Shown one piece after another: positions 51,947 to 60,563 of a DNA stretch of 64,000 bases (positions within the stretch are counted from its first letter, which is position 1; every line of letters starts with the position of its first letter). Position numbers and translations under genes: made by a program. The notes beneath the pieces were generated by a model. The model was given only the letters and a program-made list of their open reading frames with translations. It was not told where the DNA came from and did no database searches. The stretch is from Halomonas socia (GTDB lineage: Bacteria > Pseudomonadota > Gammaproteobacteria > Pseudomonadales > Halomonadaceae): the NCBI RefSeq assembly GCF_010977575.1, contig NZ_CP048812.1, forward strand, positions 4,154,001-4,218,000, in the 5' to 3' direction.

Positions 51947-52834
51947 ATGAAACGCCTTATCTCAACGCTTTCCGGCCTGGCCTTGGCCGGCGCCCTGACC
52001 GCTACCAGTGCCACCGCCAACGACCTGGTGGTGGGGGGCAAGAACTTCACCGAGCAGCAGATCATCGCCAGCATGACCACCCAGTACCTCGAGGCACTCG
52101 GCTACGACGTCGACAACCGCGCCGGCATGGGCTCGGCAGTATTGCGCCAGGCCCAGGAGAACGGCCAGATCGACCTCTACTGGGAGTACACCGGTACTTC
52201 GCTGATCACCTACAACGACATCAGCGAGCGCCTCGATCCCGAGGAGACCTATGAACGCGTCAAGGAGCTCGATGCCGAGGTCGGCCTGGTGTGGCTCGAG
52301 CCATCTGCTGCCAACAACACCTATGGCCTGGCGATGCGCGAGGATGATGCCGAGGAGCGCGGCATCGCGACCATCTCCGACCTGGCCGCGGCGATCAACG
52401 ACGGCGAGGAGCTGACGTTGGCCTCCAACGCCGAATTCTATGCCCGCGACGACGGCTTGCGCCCGCTGCAGGAGATGTATGAGTTCGAGTTCGGCCGCCG
52501 CAATGTCAGCCGTATGGATACCGGCCTCACCTATCCGGCGCTGCGCGATGGCCAAGTCGATGTCTCGGTAGTGTTTGCCACCGACGGGCGCATCCCGGCC
52601 TTCGACCTGCGCGTGCTGCAAGACGACCGCGATTACTTCCCGGCCTATGCGCTGACCCCGGTGATCCGCGCGGAGACCCTCGAGGAGTTCCCCGAGCTCG
52701 AGGAGCAGCTCAACGCCCTGTCGGCGCTGCTCGACGATGCCACCATGGCCGAGCTCAACGCCCGCGTCGACGTCGAGCGCGAGACCATCGAACGCGTCGC
52801 CGAATCGTTCTTCGAGGAACATGACCTGCTGTAA
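51947..52834 (+). CDS. Quaternary-amine ABC transporter substrate-binding protein, copy 1 (OpuCC-like)
   Basis: A 295-residue periplasmic binding protein with a signal peptide ending TSATANDLV. It has the OpuAC motifs GGKNFTEQQIIASMTTQYLE, GQIDLYWEYTGTSL and the aromatic ligand cage in this region. An ACGAC-containing AAGGAG site precedes the ATG. It is followed by a hairpin and a paralogue, with which it shares nearly identical 3' DNA. Confidence 0.94.
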   Translation: MKRLISTLSGLALAGALTATSATANDLVVGGKNFTEQQIIASMTTQYLEALGYDVDNRAGMGSAVLRQAQENGQIDLYWEYTGTSLITYNDISERLDPEETYERVKELDAEVGLVWLEPSAANNTYGLAMREDDAEERGIATISDLAAAINDGEELTLASNAEFYARDDGLRPLQEMYEFEFGRRNVSRMDTGLTYPALRDGQVDVSVVFATDGRIPAFDLRVLQDDRDYFPAYALTPVIRAETLEEFPELEEQLNALSALLDDATMAELNARVDVERETIERVAESFFEEHDLL

Positions 52835-52863
52835 GGCGAGCTTTTCAGTGCACCAACACAATA

Positions 52864-52890
52864 ACGCCTGCCCGGCCAATGGGCAGGCGT
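52864..52890 (+). terminator. Terminator-like stem-loop between the two binding-protein genes
   Basis: A perfect 10-bp stem ACGCCTGCCC / GGGCAGGCGT with a 7-base loop, followed by CTTCC. It could reduce read-through, so the second binding protein may be expressed at a different level or from its own promoter. Confidence 0.65.
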
Positions 52891-52921
52891 CTTCCCCATG
52901 TCTAAAAGACGAGGACAGATC

Positions 52922-53809
52922 ATGACACGTATCGTGCCACAGCTTTCGCTGGCGGCTTTAGCAATGGCCATTGCAACGGGCAGCGCCCAGGCCAGCACCC
53001 TGCAGGTCGGCGGCAAGAACTTCACCGAGCAGCTGATCATGGCGTCATTGACCACCCAGTATCTCGAAGGGCTCGGCTATGACGTCGAGGAGCGCTCGGG
53101 TATGGGCACCACGGTGCTGCGCCAGGCCCAGGAGAACGGTCAAATCGACCTCTACTGGGAGTACACGGGCACCTCGTTGATTAGCTATAACAATGTCGAA
53201 GAGACGCTTTCACCAGAAGAAACCTACGCCCGGGTCAAGGAGCTCGATGGTGAAAGAGGTCTTGTCTGGCTGGAGCCCTCCGAGGCTAACAACACCTACG
53301 CCCTGGCCATGCGTCGCGATGATGCTGAGGCACTGGGCATCAACAGCATCTCCGATCTTGCCGACGTCATCAACGACGGCAACGAGATGTCGCTGGCCTC
53401 CAACGCTACCTTTTACTCACGAGACGACGGCCTGATGCCGATGCAGGAAGCCTACGGCTTTGAATTCGGCCGGCGTAACGTCTCGCGCATGGATCAGGGG
53501 CTGACGCTGAGTTCGCTCGATCAAGGTGAAGTCGACGTGGCCATGACTACCGCCACCAATGGTCGTATTCCAGCACTCGAGCTGACCGTACTCGAGGACG
53601 ATCTTGCGTACTTTCCCGATTACGCCATGACTCCGGTGATCCGCGCAGATACCCTTGGGGAATTCCCCGAGCTCGAGGAGCAGCTCAACGCCCTGTCGGC
53701 GTTGCTCGACGATGCCACCATGGCCGAGCTCAACGCCCGCGTCGACGTCGAGCGCGAGACCATCGAGCGCGTCGCCGAATCGTTCCTCGAGGAACATGAC
53801 TTGCTGTAA
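52922..53809 (+). CDS. Quaternary-amine ABC transporter substrate-binding protein, copy 2
   Basis: A 295-residue paralogue of the preceding protein, with signal peptide ending SAQASTLQV and motifs GGKNFTEQLIMASLTTQYLE and QIDLYWEYTGTSLISYN. The ATG at 52922 has GAGGACAG upstream. The middle third differs from copy 1 at many residues, including some near the ligand pocket, so the ligand range may differ. The last 147 bases match copy 1 with only four mismatches, suggesting gene conversion. Confidence 0.94.
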   Translation: MTRIVPQLSLAALAMAIATGSAQASTLQVGGKNFTEQLIMASLTTQYLEGLGYDVEERSGMGTTVLRQAQENGQIDLYWEYTGTSLISYNNVEETLSPEETYARVKELDGERGLVWLEPSEANNTYALAMRRDDAEALGINSISDLADVINDGNEMSLASNATFYSRDDGLMPMQEAYGFEFGRRNVSRMDQGLTLSSLDQGEVDVAMTTATNGRIPALELTVLEDDLAYFPDYAMTPVIRADTLGEFPELEEQLNALSALLDDATMAELNARVDVERETIERVAESFLEEHDLL

Positions 53810-53867
53810 CCCTTCGAACCTTCAGCTCAGCGTGCATGGCTGGCACACTGCCACGAGCCTACGCTTC

Positions 53868-53893
53868 GAGAGGCCGCCTGTGGGCGGCCTCTC
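53868..53893 (+). terminator. Stem-loop after the second binding-protein gene
   Basis: A perfect 11-bp stem GAGAGGCCGCC / GGCGGCCTCTC with a 4-base loop and no immediate T-run. It probably ends the transporter operon. Confidence 0.65.
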
Positions 53894-53931
53894 TGGGTTG
53901 AACTGCACCTTTTCCTGACGAGTAAGCTCGC

Positions 53932-54786
53932 ATGCCCGATGCCGACCATCTCCACGTCGCCGCCGCCCAGCTCGACTGCTGCCTGGGTGATATCGATGCC
54001 AACCTGGCCCATCACCGCCCGCTGATCGAGGCGGCACGTGACGCCGGCTGCGACTTGCTGGTGTTTCCCGAGCTATCGCTGACCGGCTACGGCCTCGGCC
54101 GCGGCGTGCTCGACGTGGCCATGCCCGCCGACGACCCACGCCTGGCTGCACTGGCAAGTATCTGCGCCAATATGCTGGCGCTGGTCGGTTTCGTCGAGGA
54201 GGTCAGCCCCGGTGAGTGCTACAACGCCATGGCGCTTCTCCAGCACGGTGAGGTCAAGGCCGTGCATCGCAAGCTCAACTTGCCCAGCTACGGCGGACTC
54301 GAGGAGGGCAAGTGGTTCACCCCTGGCCGCGACTTGACCCAGGTTGCGCTGGACCGGGGCTGGTCGGTCAGCCCGCTGATCTGCGCCGACCTGTGGAATC
54401 CGGCGCTGGTGCATGCCGCCCTGTTGGCACGCCCGGAGGTACTCTGCGCACCGATCAACTCGGCCAGCGGCATCGTCAGCCAGGCATTTTCCAACGAGCA
54501 TAACTGGGCCACCAACCTGCAGTTCTACGCCATGACCTACGGCACCCCGGTGATCATGGCCAACCGCGTCGGCTGCGAGGCGGGCAGCCACTTCTGGGGC
54601 GGTTCGCGGATTCTCGGCCCGCGCGGCGAGACGCTCGCTGCGGCCGACGACGGCGAAACCCTGCTCCAGGCCCGGCTGTCGCGGCGCGCGATTGCCGAAG
54701 CGCGCTTCGAGCTACCCACCCACCGTGACGCCGACACGTCGCTGATTCGCCGTCTGCTTGACAAAGAGTTGACAAAAAAGGCATGA
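53932..54786 (+). CDS. Carbon-nitrogen hydrolase (nitrilase superfamily)
   Basis: A 284-residue hydrolase with the nitrilase triad visible: Glu in VFPELSLTGYG, Lys in HRKLNLPSYGG, and Cys in SPLICADLWNPAL. Such enzymes cleave amides or nitriles. It lies directly after the transporter stem-loop, but any role in quaternary-amine metabolism is only suggested by position. The substrate is unknown; relatives range from omega-amidases to amidases acting on small amides. Confidence 0.9.
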   Translation: MPDADHLHVAAAQLDCCLGDIDANLAHHRPLIEAARDAGCDLLVFPELSLTGYGLGRGVLDVAMPADDPRLAALASICANMLALVGFVEEVSPGECYNAMALLQHGEVKAVHRKLNLPSYGGLEEGKWFTPGRDLTQVALDRGWSVSPLICADLWNPALVHAALLARPEVLCAPINSASGIVSQAFSNEHNWATNLQFYAMTYGTPVIMANRVGCEAGSHFWGGSRILGPRGETLAAADDGETLLQARLSRRAIAEARFELPTHRDADTSLIRRLLDKELTKKA

Positions 54787-54905
54787 AAATCATCGGCATC
54801 TGACTCTATACTGATACGGCATCGCCGCAAGCACGGATGCCAAGACGCAAGACTCAAGGATCATCAAGAAGCCGGAAGCCAATCCCAGAAGAAAGGAACC
54901 ATCCC

Positions 54906-55307
54906 ATGATGAAGAAGCTCTCTCGAGTCCTCAGCCCGCTGTTGATCGCCTTCCTGGTCCTCGGCAGCCTGCCGGTTGCGGCTGCGCCGCAGGCCGCGCC
55001 GGCCAACTCACTGGTCACCACTCAAGATGCCCTGAGCGCCGACCAGGTCAGCGCCGACCGCGAACGCATCAACGAAATGCTCTCTCGCCAGGACGTTCAG
55101 GATCAGCTGGTCGCCCAGGGTGTCGACCCGGCCGATGTCGAGGCCCGCGTGGCTGCCCTGTCCGACGCCGAAGTGCGCCAGATGGCCGAACAGCTCGACG
55201 ACCTGCCGGCCGGTGCCAGCGTGGTTGGCGCGCTGGTCTTCATCTTCGTGCTGCTGCTGGTCACCGACCTGCTCGGCCTGACCAACGTCTTCCCGTTCAC
55301 TCGCTGA
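54906..55307 (+). CDS. PA2779-like small secreted/membrane protein
   Basis: A 133-residue protein. The signal peptide MMKKLSRVLSPLLIAFLVLG ends near VAAAPQ. A helical segment LSRQDVQDQLVAQGVDPADV and a C-terminal helix SVVGALVFIFVLLLVTDLLG follow. The layout matches the PA2779 family (known from Pseudomonas, function unresolved), always beside a PA2778-type C39 peptidase, as here. The frame runs upstream to 54837; the ATG at 54906 was chosen for its signal peptide. Confidence 0.85.
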   Translation: MMKKLSRVLSPLLIAFLVLGSLPVAAAPQAAPANSLVTTQDALSADQVSADRERINEMLSRQDVQDQLVAQGVDPADVEARVAALSDAEVRQMAEQLDDLPAGASVVGALVFIFVLLLVTDLLGLTNVFPFTR

Positions 55308-55316
55308 GGCAGCCGC

Positions 55317-56300
55317 ATGTCTCATCTGCTTGAACGGCAAGCGCCGCGACAGCAGTCAGAACGGCAAACATGGAACGCCCGCACTGCGGGCGTTCTGCTG
55401 TTGATGGCTGCCCTTCTACTGCTCAGCGGCTGCGCCACCGGCCCGCGCCTGGCCAGCCCCGGTGACATGGGGGTCGCCGAGCGCACCTATATCGACGGCG
55501 TGCCCTTCCACGCCCAGCGCGACTATCAGTGCGGCCCCGCCTCACTGGCCATGGTGCTCAACTACGCCGAGGTCGATGTCAGCGTCGACACCCTGATTCC
55601 CCAGGTCTTCCTGCCCAACCGCGAAGGCAGCGTGCAGCCTGAGATGCAGTCGACGGTACGCCGCTACGACCGCGTCAGCTTCGTGCTCGACGGCAATTTC
55701 GCGTCACTGCTCGAGGAGCTCGATGCAGGCCATCCGGTGGTGGTGATGCAAAACCTGTCGCTGCCGCTGTGGCCGATGTGGCACTACGCGGTGGCAATCG
55801 GCTACGACCTCGACGAACAGCTGCTGACGCTGCATAGCGGCGAAGAAGCCAACCGCCAGGAGTCGTTTCGCCGCTTCGATGCTACCTGGGCGCGCAGTGA
55901 GCGCTGGGCGATGGTCGCCCTGCCGCCCGGTGAACTCCCGGTGAGCACAGGGCCACGCCGCGCCATGGACGCCATCGCGTCGTTCGAGCAGGCCAACGAC
56001 GCCGAGGCTGCGCTGCCCGCCTGGCGCGCGGTAACCGAGCGCTGGCCGCAGGACGCCATGGCCTGGTTTGCGCTGGGCAATGCCGAGTACGGCGCCGGCC
56101 ACCCCGAGGACGCTGCCAACGCTTTCCGACATGCCACCGACCGGCAGCCTGACCTGGCTGTAGCCTGGCTCAACCTGGGACTGACCCTGGAGGGCCTCGG
56201 CCAGCGCAGCGAGGCGCACCAGGCGCTGCAGCAGGCCGCCAGCCTGCCCAGCCGCTGGCAGGACGACGCCAAGCAGGCACTGACCCGTTTCAACGATTGA
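55317..56300 (+). CDS. PA2778-like lipoprotein C39-type cysteine peptidase with TPR tail
   Basis: A 327-residue protein. A signal-like helix and lipobox (LLLLSGCATGPR, Cys near residue 39) are followed by a papain-like C39 domain with Cys in YQCGPASLAMVLNY and His in MWHYAVAIGYD. The C-terminal 110 residues form TPR repeats (WFALGNAEYGAGHPEDAANA). It sits 9 bases after the PA2779-like gene. The pair is conserved in several gammaproteobacteria; possible roles are processing of a secreted peptide or envelope quality control, not established. Confidence 0.87.
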   Translation: MSHLLERQAPRQQSERQTWNARTAGVLLLMAALLLLSGCATGPRLASPGDMGVAERTYIDGVPFHAQRDYQCGPASLAMVLNYAEVDVSVDTLIPQVFLPNREGSVQPEMQSTVRRYDRVSFVLDGNFASLLEELDAGHPVVVMQNLSLPLWPMWHYAVAIGYDLDEQLLTLHSGEEANRQESFRRFDATWARSERWAMVALPPGELPVSTGPRRAMDAIASFEQANDAEAALPAWRAVTERWPQDAMAWFALGNAEYGAGHPEDAANAFRHATDRQPDLAVAWLNLGLTLEGLGQRSEAHQALQQAASLPSRWQDDAKQALTRFND

Positions 56301-56313
56301 CCAATGTCATCAG

Positions 56314-56333
56314 CGGCCGCTCACGAGCGGCCG
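56314..56333. terminator. Short stem-loop between the C39 peptidase and reductase genes
   Basis: CGGCCGCTC / GAGCGGCCG pair across a 2-base loop, directly before the reductase ribosome-binding site. The tiny loop means the stem may open by a few bases. No T-run, so termination is weak or absent. Confidence 0.45.
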
Positions 56334-56352
56334 TACCACTCAGGAGACCCCC

Positions 56353-57303
56353 ATGCGCATCGCGATCTACGGCACCGGCGGCGTCGGCGGCTACTTCGGC
56401 GGCCGTCTGGCCGCTGCCGGCGAAGACGTTACCTTCATCGCCCGCGGTGACCATCTCGCCGCCATCCAGCGTGATGGCCTCAAGGTGCACAGCATCCACG
56501 GCGACTTCCATGTCCACCAGGCCCAGGCCAGCGAAGATCCGGCGAGCGTCGGTCCGGTCGACCTGGTGATCGTTGCCGTCAAGGCCTGGCAGGTGGCCGA
56601 CGCCGCTGCCGCCATGGCGCCGCTGCTCGGCCCCGACACCTGCGTACTGCCACTGGAGAACGGCGTCGAAGCCGCCAACCATCTGGCCCGCGAGGTTGGC
56701 GCCGACAGAGTCATCGGCGGGCTGTGCGGCATCCTCGCCTGGCGCGAGGCCCCCGGGGTAATCCGCCACGCCGGCATCGAGCCCTTCATTCGCCTCGGCG
56801 AACTCAACAACCGCAAGAGCGAACGGGTTGCCGCCATCAGCGAGTGCCTGTCAGGCGCCGAGGGCATGACCGCCGAGGTCGCCGAGGACATCCAGGTGGC
56901 GATCTGGAGCAAGTTTCTGTTCATCTGTGCCATGAGCGGCATCGGCAGCATCAGCCGGGCACCGATCGGCGTGACCCGCCGCCTGCCCGACAGTCGTGCG
57001 CTGATCGAATCGATCCTCGAGGAGATCTACCGGGTGGGGGTGGCCAAGGAGGTGGCATTGCCGGAAGACGCCGTGGCACGGGCGATGAAATTCATCGATG
57101 CCCTGCCGGAGAAGAGCACCGCCTCCATGCAGCGCGACATCGTTGACGGGCGGCCGTCCGAGCTGGAGTCGCAGAACGGTGCGGTGGTGCGCCTGGGGGT
57201 CGAGCTAGACGTGTCCACCCCGGTCAACCGAGTGATCCACGCCGCGCTGCTGCCCCAGGAGCTGGCGGCCCGGGAGGCCGCCACCGAGCAGGGGGCTAAA
57301 TGA
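56353..57303 (+). CDS. 2-dehydropantoate 2-reductase family protein (PanE/ApbA)
   Basis: A 316-residue NAD(P)-dependent dehydrogenase. It begins MRIAIYGTGGVGGYFGGRLA with the GxGxxG loop. KAWQ and the C-terminal domain with SMQRDIVDGRPSELE, the conserved helix of ketopantoate reductases, are present. It reduces ketopantoate to pantoate in coenzyme A synthesis, or a related 2-oxo acid; single PanE-like paralogues are common and this one lacks panB/panC neighbours. Its stop is one base from the convergent ybhB stop. Confidence 0.9.
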   Translation: MRIAIYGTGGVGGYFGGRLAAAGEDVTFIARGDHLAAIQRDGLKVHSIHGDFHVHQAQASEDPASVGPVDLVIVAVKAWQVADAAAAMAPLLGPDTCVLPLENGVEAANHLAREVGADRVIGGLCGILAWREAPGVIRHAGIEPFIRLGELNNRKSERVAAISECLSGAEGMTAEVAEDIQVAIWSKFLFICAMSGIGSISRAPIGVTRRLPDSRALIESILEEIYRVGVAKEVALPEDAVARAMKFIDALPEKSTASMQRDIVDGRPSELESQNGAVVRLGVELDVSTPVNRVIHAALLPQELAAREAATEQGAK

Positions 57304-57304
57304 C

Positions 57305-57781
57305 TCAGCCGCGCTGGTAAGTGCCGACCAGGCGGTTCATGCCCAGCAAGTGCGGCTCGATCTTCTCGAGTAGCTGGCTGAGCGTCAGCCCGGCAGGCAG
57401 CTCGAGCTCGGCATCGAGCGCCAGCACCCAGAAATAGTAGAGATGCAGGCCATGCCCTTCCGGGGGCATCGGCCCCATGTAGCCGTTGCCCCCACCGTCG
57501 TTGAGCCCAACAGTACCGCTGGCGGTGGCTTCCTCCAGCGAGGTCACCGAGGCCGGCAGGTTATACAGCACCCAGTGCACGAAGCCGTACTGCCCCCCCT
57601 TCACCAGCGGCGCATCCGGGTCGTGGCAGATCAGCGCATAGCCCTGGGTGCCCTCCGGCGCGCCTGACCAACTCAGCGCCGGCGAGACGTTGTCGCTCTC
57701 ACCCGTACACTTGCTGGGAATCTTGCCGTGATTGGCAAAGGCCGAACTCTCTAGCTGCATGGTCGAGGGTGCAAATGCCAT
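57305..57781 (-). CDS. YbhB/YbcL (Raf kinase inhibitor-like/PEBP) family protein
   Basis: A 158-residue protein of the bacterial PEBP family, with ENVSPALSWSGAPEGT-like sequence (DNVSPALSWSGAPEGTQGYA), the CHDPDAP ligand-site motif and the GHGLHLYYFWVLALD motif. These bind small phosphorylated or phospholipid ligands; the biological role in bacteria is not settled. The ATG at 57781 has AGAGGAT upstream; an upstream in-frame ATG at 57847 exists but is weaker. Confidence 0.88.
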   Translation of the reverse strand: MAFAPSTMQLESSAFANHGKIPSKCTGESDNVSPALSWSGAPEGTQGYALICHDPDAPLVKGGQYGFVHWVLYNLPASVTSLEEATASGTVGLNDGGGNGYMGPMPPEGHGLHLYYFWVLALDAELELPAGLTLSQLLEKIEPHLLGMNRLVGTYQRG

Positions 57782-57977
57782 AGCGACGATCCTCTTTGGC
57801 TGTCGGATTGAGAGCGCCAGCATCGGAGATGGCCATGCGCCTGTCAACGCGCGAGCGCTGCGAAGCGACTAGACTTCAGCATAGCGCGCCGGCATTGGGC
57901 AGCCAGCCTGCCCCGGGGACTCCGCCACGCCAGCGCTCCCCGGGTCCGGGGACATGATAACGGGGAGGATGGAGCAC

Positions 57978-58964
57978 ATGGCTCTTCGCAACGCCACTCA
58001 CCGACGTACCTGCCTCGCCGCGCTGCTGCTCGGCCTGACGCCACTTGCTCAGGCCGAGTCGCCACTGGTCATCGGCACCGCCAGTCCTACCGGGGTCTAC
58101 CACATTACCGGCCAGTCGCTGTGCCGACTGCTGGAGGCCCCTTGTGAAGCCCGCACCTCGGGTGGTTCGGTAGACAATCTCGCGGCACTGCGCGACGGCG
58201 AGCTGGAGATCGCGCTGGCTCAGTCGGATCTGCACTATCACGCCACGCAGGGCATCGAAGGCTTCGCCGAGGCCGGCCCAGACAACGGGCTGCGCGCGCT
58301 GTTCTCGGTACATAGCGAGCCCTTCACCCTGGTGGTGAGGCGCGATGCCGGCATCGCACAGCTCACCGATCTCGCCCAGCGCTCGGTGAATATCGGCAAT
58401 CCCGGCTCCGGGCAACGCGGCACCATGCTGCAGTTGATGGACGCCCAGGGCTGGACGCTCGACGATTTCGCAGTGGTCAACGAGCTACCCGCGGATCAAC
58501 AGTCACTCGAACTCTGCCACGGCAGGGTCGAGGCCATGGTCTATACCGTCGGTCATCCCGATGCCTCCATCGCTCAGGCCATCCGGCTATGCGATGCCGC
58601 CATTGTCGACATCAAGGGTGACGCCGTAGAGGCGCTGATCGCGGCTGCTCCCTACTATACACACGCCGAGATTCCCGCCGGTCTATATCACGACGACCAG
58701 GCAGCGGTACAGACCTTCGGCGTGCGCGCGACGCTGGTGGCCAGCGAGTCAGCCGACCCCGAGCGGGTCTACGCCCTGGTCGCCGCGCTTTTCGACAACT
58801 TCGAGCGCTTCACCTCCTTCCACCCCGCCTACTCGCTACTCGAGCCCGAGAGCATGATCCGTGATGGGCTCTCGGCACCGCTTCACGAGGGCGCCCAGCG
58901 CTACTACCGCGAGCGTGGCTGGCTGGCGGACGATACCCCTGACGACGAGGACGAGGCTACCTAA
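57978..58964 (+). CDS. TAXI family TRAP-type substrate-binding protein, orphan
   Basis: A 328-residue periplasmic protein with signal peptide ending PLAQAES and TAXI-type motifs: VIGTASPTGVYHITGQSLCR, SGGSVDNLAALRDGELEIAL and NPGSGQRGTMLQLMD. TAXI proteins bind acidic ligands such as glutamate for fused TRAP permeases. No TRAP membrane gene is next to it, so its partner must be elsewhere or it acts as a sensor. The ATG at 57978 has GGAG close upstream. Its stop overlaps the convergent next gene. Confidence 0.88.
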   Translation: MALRNATHRRTCLAALLLGLTPLAQAESPLVIGTASPTGVYHITGQSLCRLLEAPCEARTSGGSVDNLAALRDGELEIALAQSDLHYHATQGIEGFAEAGPDNGLRALFSVHSEPFTLVVRRDAGIAQLTDLAQRSVNIGNPGSGQRGTMLQLMDAQGWTLDDFAVVNELPADQQSLELCHGRVEAMVYTVGHPDASIAQAIRLCDAAIVDIKGDAVEALIAAAPYYTHAEIPAGLYHDDQAAVQTFGVRATLVASESADPERVYALVAALFDNFERFTSFHPAYSLLEPESMIRDGLSAPLHEGAQRYYRERGWLADDTPDDEDEAT

Positions 58965-59572
58965 CCGCCTAGTCGCCTCATCAGTCCTTCGGCATGACGC
59001 AGCCGCTTGCCGAGATAGCGCCGTGTCTCCTGCTGGCCCGGCGTTTCATCGTTGGCCCAGACCCGCAGCGTGGCAACGAACAGCGCCGTGAGGCCGATCT
59101 CCTCGGCCTGGGCGCGGCGCGTGCCATAAGGCGCCTCGAGCATCGCCGCCTCGCGCAGCCACTGTACGGTTCGCGAGAGGTCGAAGACCATCGGCACCCA
59201 AGTATGCAGGTGTGGCGGATGCGCCTTGCTGCGCAGCATCTCTACCGTCACCCGGCGCCGTGGCGCCAGAGCGTCGAACCAGGCCAGCAGACAGTGCTCG
59301 ATACGCTCGCGGGCTGCCCAGTCGGCGAACCCCTCGGGCTTCTCGGCGAGCATGGCGCACCAGCCGCGCATGAACCAGGCGTTGGCCACGGCGTCGAGAT
59401 CACGATAGTGGTCGAGCACCGCGGCGGCCGGTATCTCGAGCGCTGCCGCCACGCGGGTCAACTCGACGCCCTCCCAGCCCGTCTCCTCGGCCATGGCCAG
59501 CGCCTGGGCGAGAATCCGCTCGGCGAGCAAATCATCAGTGGCAGCTTCATGCTGAATCGGCGTCATTGCCAT
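58961..59572 (-). CDS. TetR-fold protein, COQ9-like
   Basis: A 203-residue mostly helical protein. The N-terminus has a helix-turn-helix-like region (ALAMAEETGWEGVELTRVAA). The rest (MLRSKAHPPHLHTWVPMVFD and FDLSRTVQWL) resembles COQ9 and the related TetR branch that binds lipids. It may be a regulator or, like COQ9, help ubiquinone biosynthesis. Its stop codon overlaps that of the convergent TAXI gene by four bases. Confidence 0.78.
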   Translation of the reverse strand: MAMTPIQHEAATDDLLAERILAQALAMAEETGWEGVELTRVAAALEIPAAAVLDHYRDLDAVANAWFMRGWCAMLAEKPEGFADWAARERIEHCLLAWFDALAPRRRVTVEMLRSKAHPPHLHTWVPMVFDLSRTVQWLREAAMLEAPYGTRRAQAEEIGLTALFVATLRVWANDETPGQQETRRYLGKRLRHAEGLMRRLGG

Positions 59573-59642
59573 CGGCGTCCTCCTGACTCGATGTTGCCTG
59601 TGCTATTACCATAGGCCCCATCCCACACAGGAGGAAACCAGC

Positions 59643-60062
59643 ATGTGGCAACAAACGGAGATTCGCCTGGCCGCACGTTCTCGCGGCTTTCATCTGATCA
59701 GCGACGAGGTGGTCGCCGCTATCCCGGCCCTGGGCGATTGCGAGGTTGGGCTGCTGCACCTGCAACTGCTGCACACCTCGGCGTCCTTGACGCTCAACGA
59801 GAACGCCGACCCCGACGTGCGTCACGACATGGACGCCTTTCTGCGTCGCCTGGTGCCCGGCGACCTGCCCTACTTTCAACATACGCTCGAAGGCCCCGAC
59901 GACATGCCCGCCCACGTTGCTGCCAGCCTGTTCGGCACCCAGGTGACCCTGGCGGTGCGCGGCGGGCGCCTGGCCACCGGCACCTGGCAGGGCATCTGGC
60001 TCGGCGAGCACCGCGACCAGGGTGGGCCACGGCGCCTCATCGCCACGCTGCAGGGCGAGTAG
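59643..60062 (+). CDS. YjbQ family secondary thiamine-phosphate synthase-like protein
   Basis: A 139-residue UPF0047/YjbQ protein of usual length. The conserved LLHTSASLTLNENADPDVRH motif and C-terminal GTWQGIWLGEHRDQGGPRRL, with a likely catalytic His, are complete. Some members can substitute for thiamine-phosphate synthase; the main role is unclear. An AGGAGG ribosome-binding site precedes the ATG. Confidence 0.93.
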   Translation: MWQQTEIRLAARSRGFHLISDEVVAAIPALGDCEVGLLHLQLLHTSASLTLNENADPDVRHDMDAFLRRLVPGDLPYFQHTLEGPDDMPAHVAASLFGTQVTLAVRGGRLATGTWQGIWLGEHRDQGGPRRLIATLQGE

Positions 60063-60071
60063 CCTTGCGTT

Positions 60072-60428
60072 TCAGGCCTTCTTGACGAACTTCGAGGTGA
60101 GTTTCAGCGCCCCGATCCCCTCTACCTTGCAGTCGAGGTTGTGGCCACCCTCGGCGTCGCCCTCGATCAGGCGGATGCCCTTGACCTTGGTGCCGACCTT
60201 GATCACCGAGGAGGAACCCTTGACCTTGAGGTCCTTGATCACCGTCACGCTATCGCCGTCGGCCAGCGGATTGCCATGGGCATCGCGGGCCTCCAGCACA
60301 TCGTCCTGGCGCGCCGCTGCGGCATCGCCAGGCATCCACTCATGGCCGCACTCGGGGCACACGTACTGGATGCCGTCATGGTAGGTGAACTCCGACGCAC
60401 AGGCCGGGCAGTTAGGCAGATCGCTCAT
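60072..60428 (-). CDS. PhnA/YjdM zinc-ribbon protein
   Basis: A 118-residue protein with an N-terminal zinc ribbon ([21 protein letters not shown]) and a C-terminal SH3-like domain ([20 protein letters not shown]). The E. coli homologue was linked to phosphonate use by location only; its function is not settled. The ATG at 60428 begins the ribbon; an in-frame start at 60455 is less likely. It is convergent to yjbQ. Confidence 0.93.
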   Translation of the reverse strand: MSDLPNCPACASEFTYHDGIQYVCPECGHEWMPGDAAAARQDDVLEARDAHGNPLADGDSVTVIKDLKVKGSSSVIKVGTKVKGIRLIEGDAEGGHNLDCKVEGIGALKLTSKFVKKA

Positions 60429-60563
60429 GCGGGCTCCTGATGATGGGGATGGCAAAAGCCCGCAAGCCTACACTGCCGCGGGTCAAGGCTCCACTGCCGC
60501 CTTTGCAAGCAGCTGGCAGGGCTGCTAGGTTGGACGCATATTCATTGTATGGGAGGTAAGCGG

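Noticed and set aside
54758-54812. Promoter with TTGACA and TATACT before the PA2779-like gene
   Set aside because: The two TTGACA hexamers lie 32 or more bases from TATACT, too far for a sigma-70 promoter, and one is inside the preceding coding end.
57905-57960. GC-rich repeats (CCCCGGGGA and CCGGGTCCGGGGA) before the TAXI gene as a further copy of the hut element
   Set aside because: Only a few G/C-rich bases match; the GCGCCCAGGGA and GGGTTCACAGCG blocks and the hairpin are missing.
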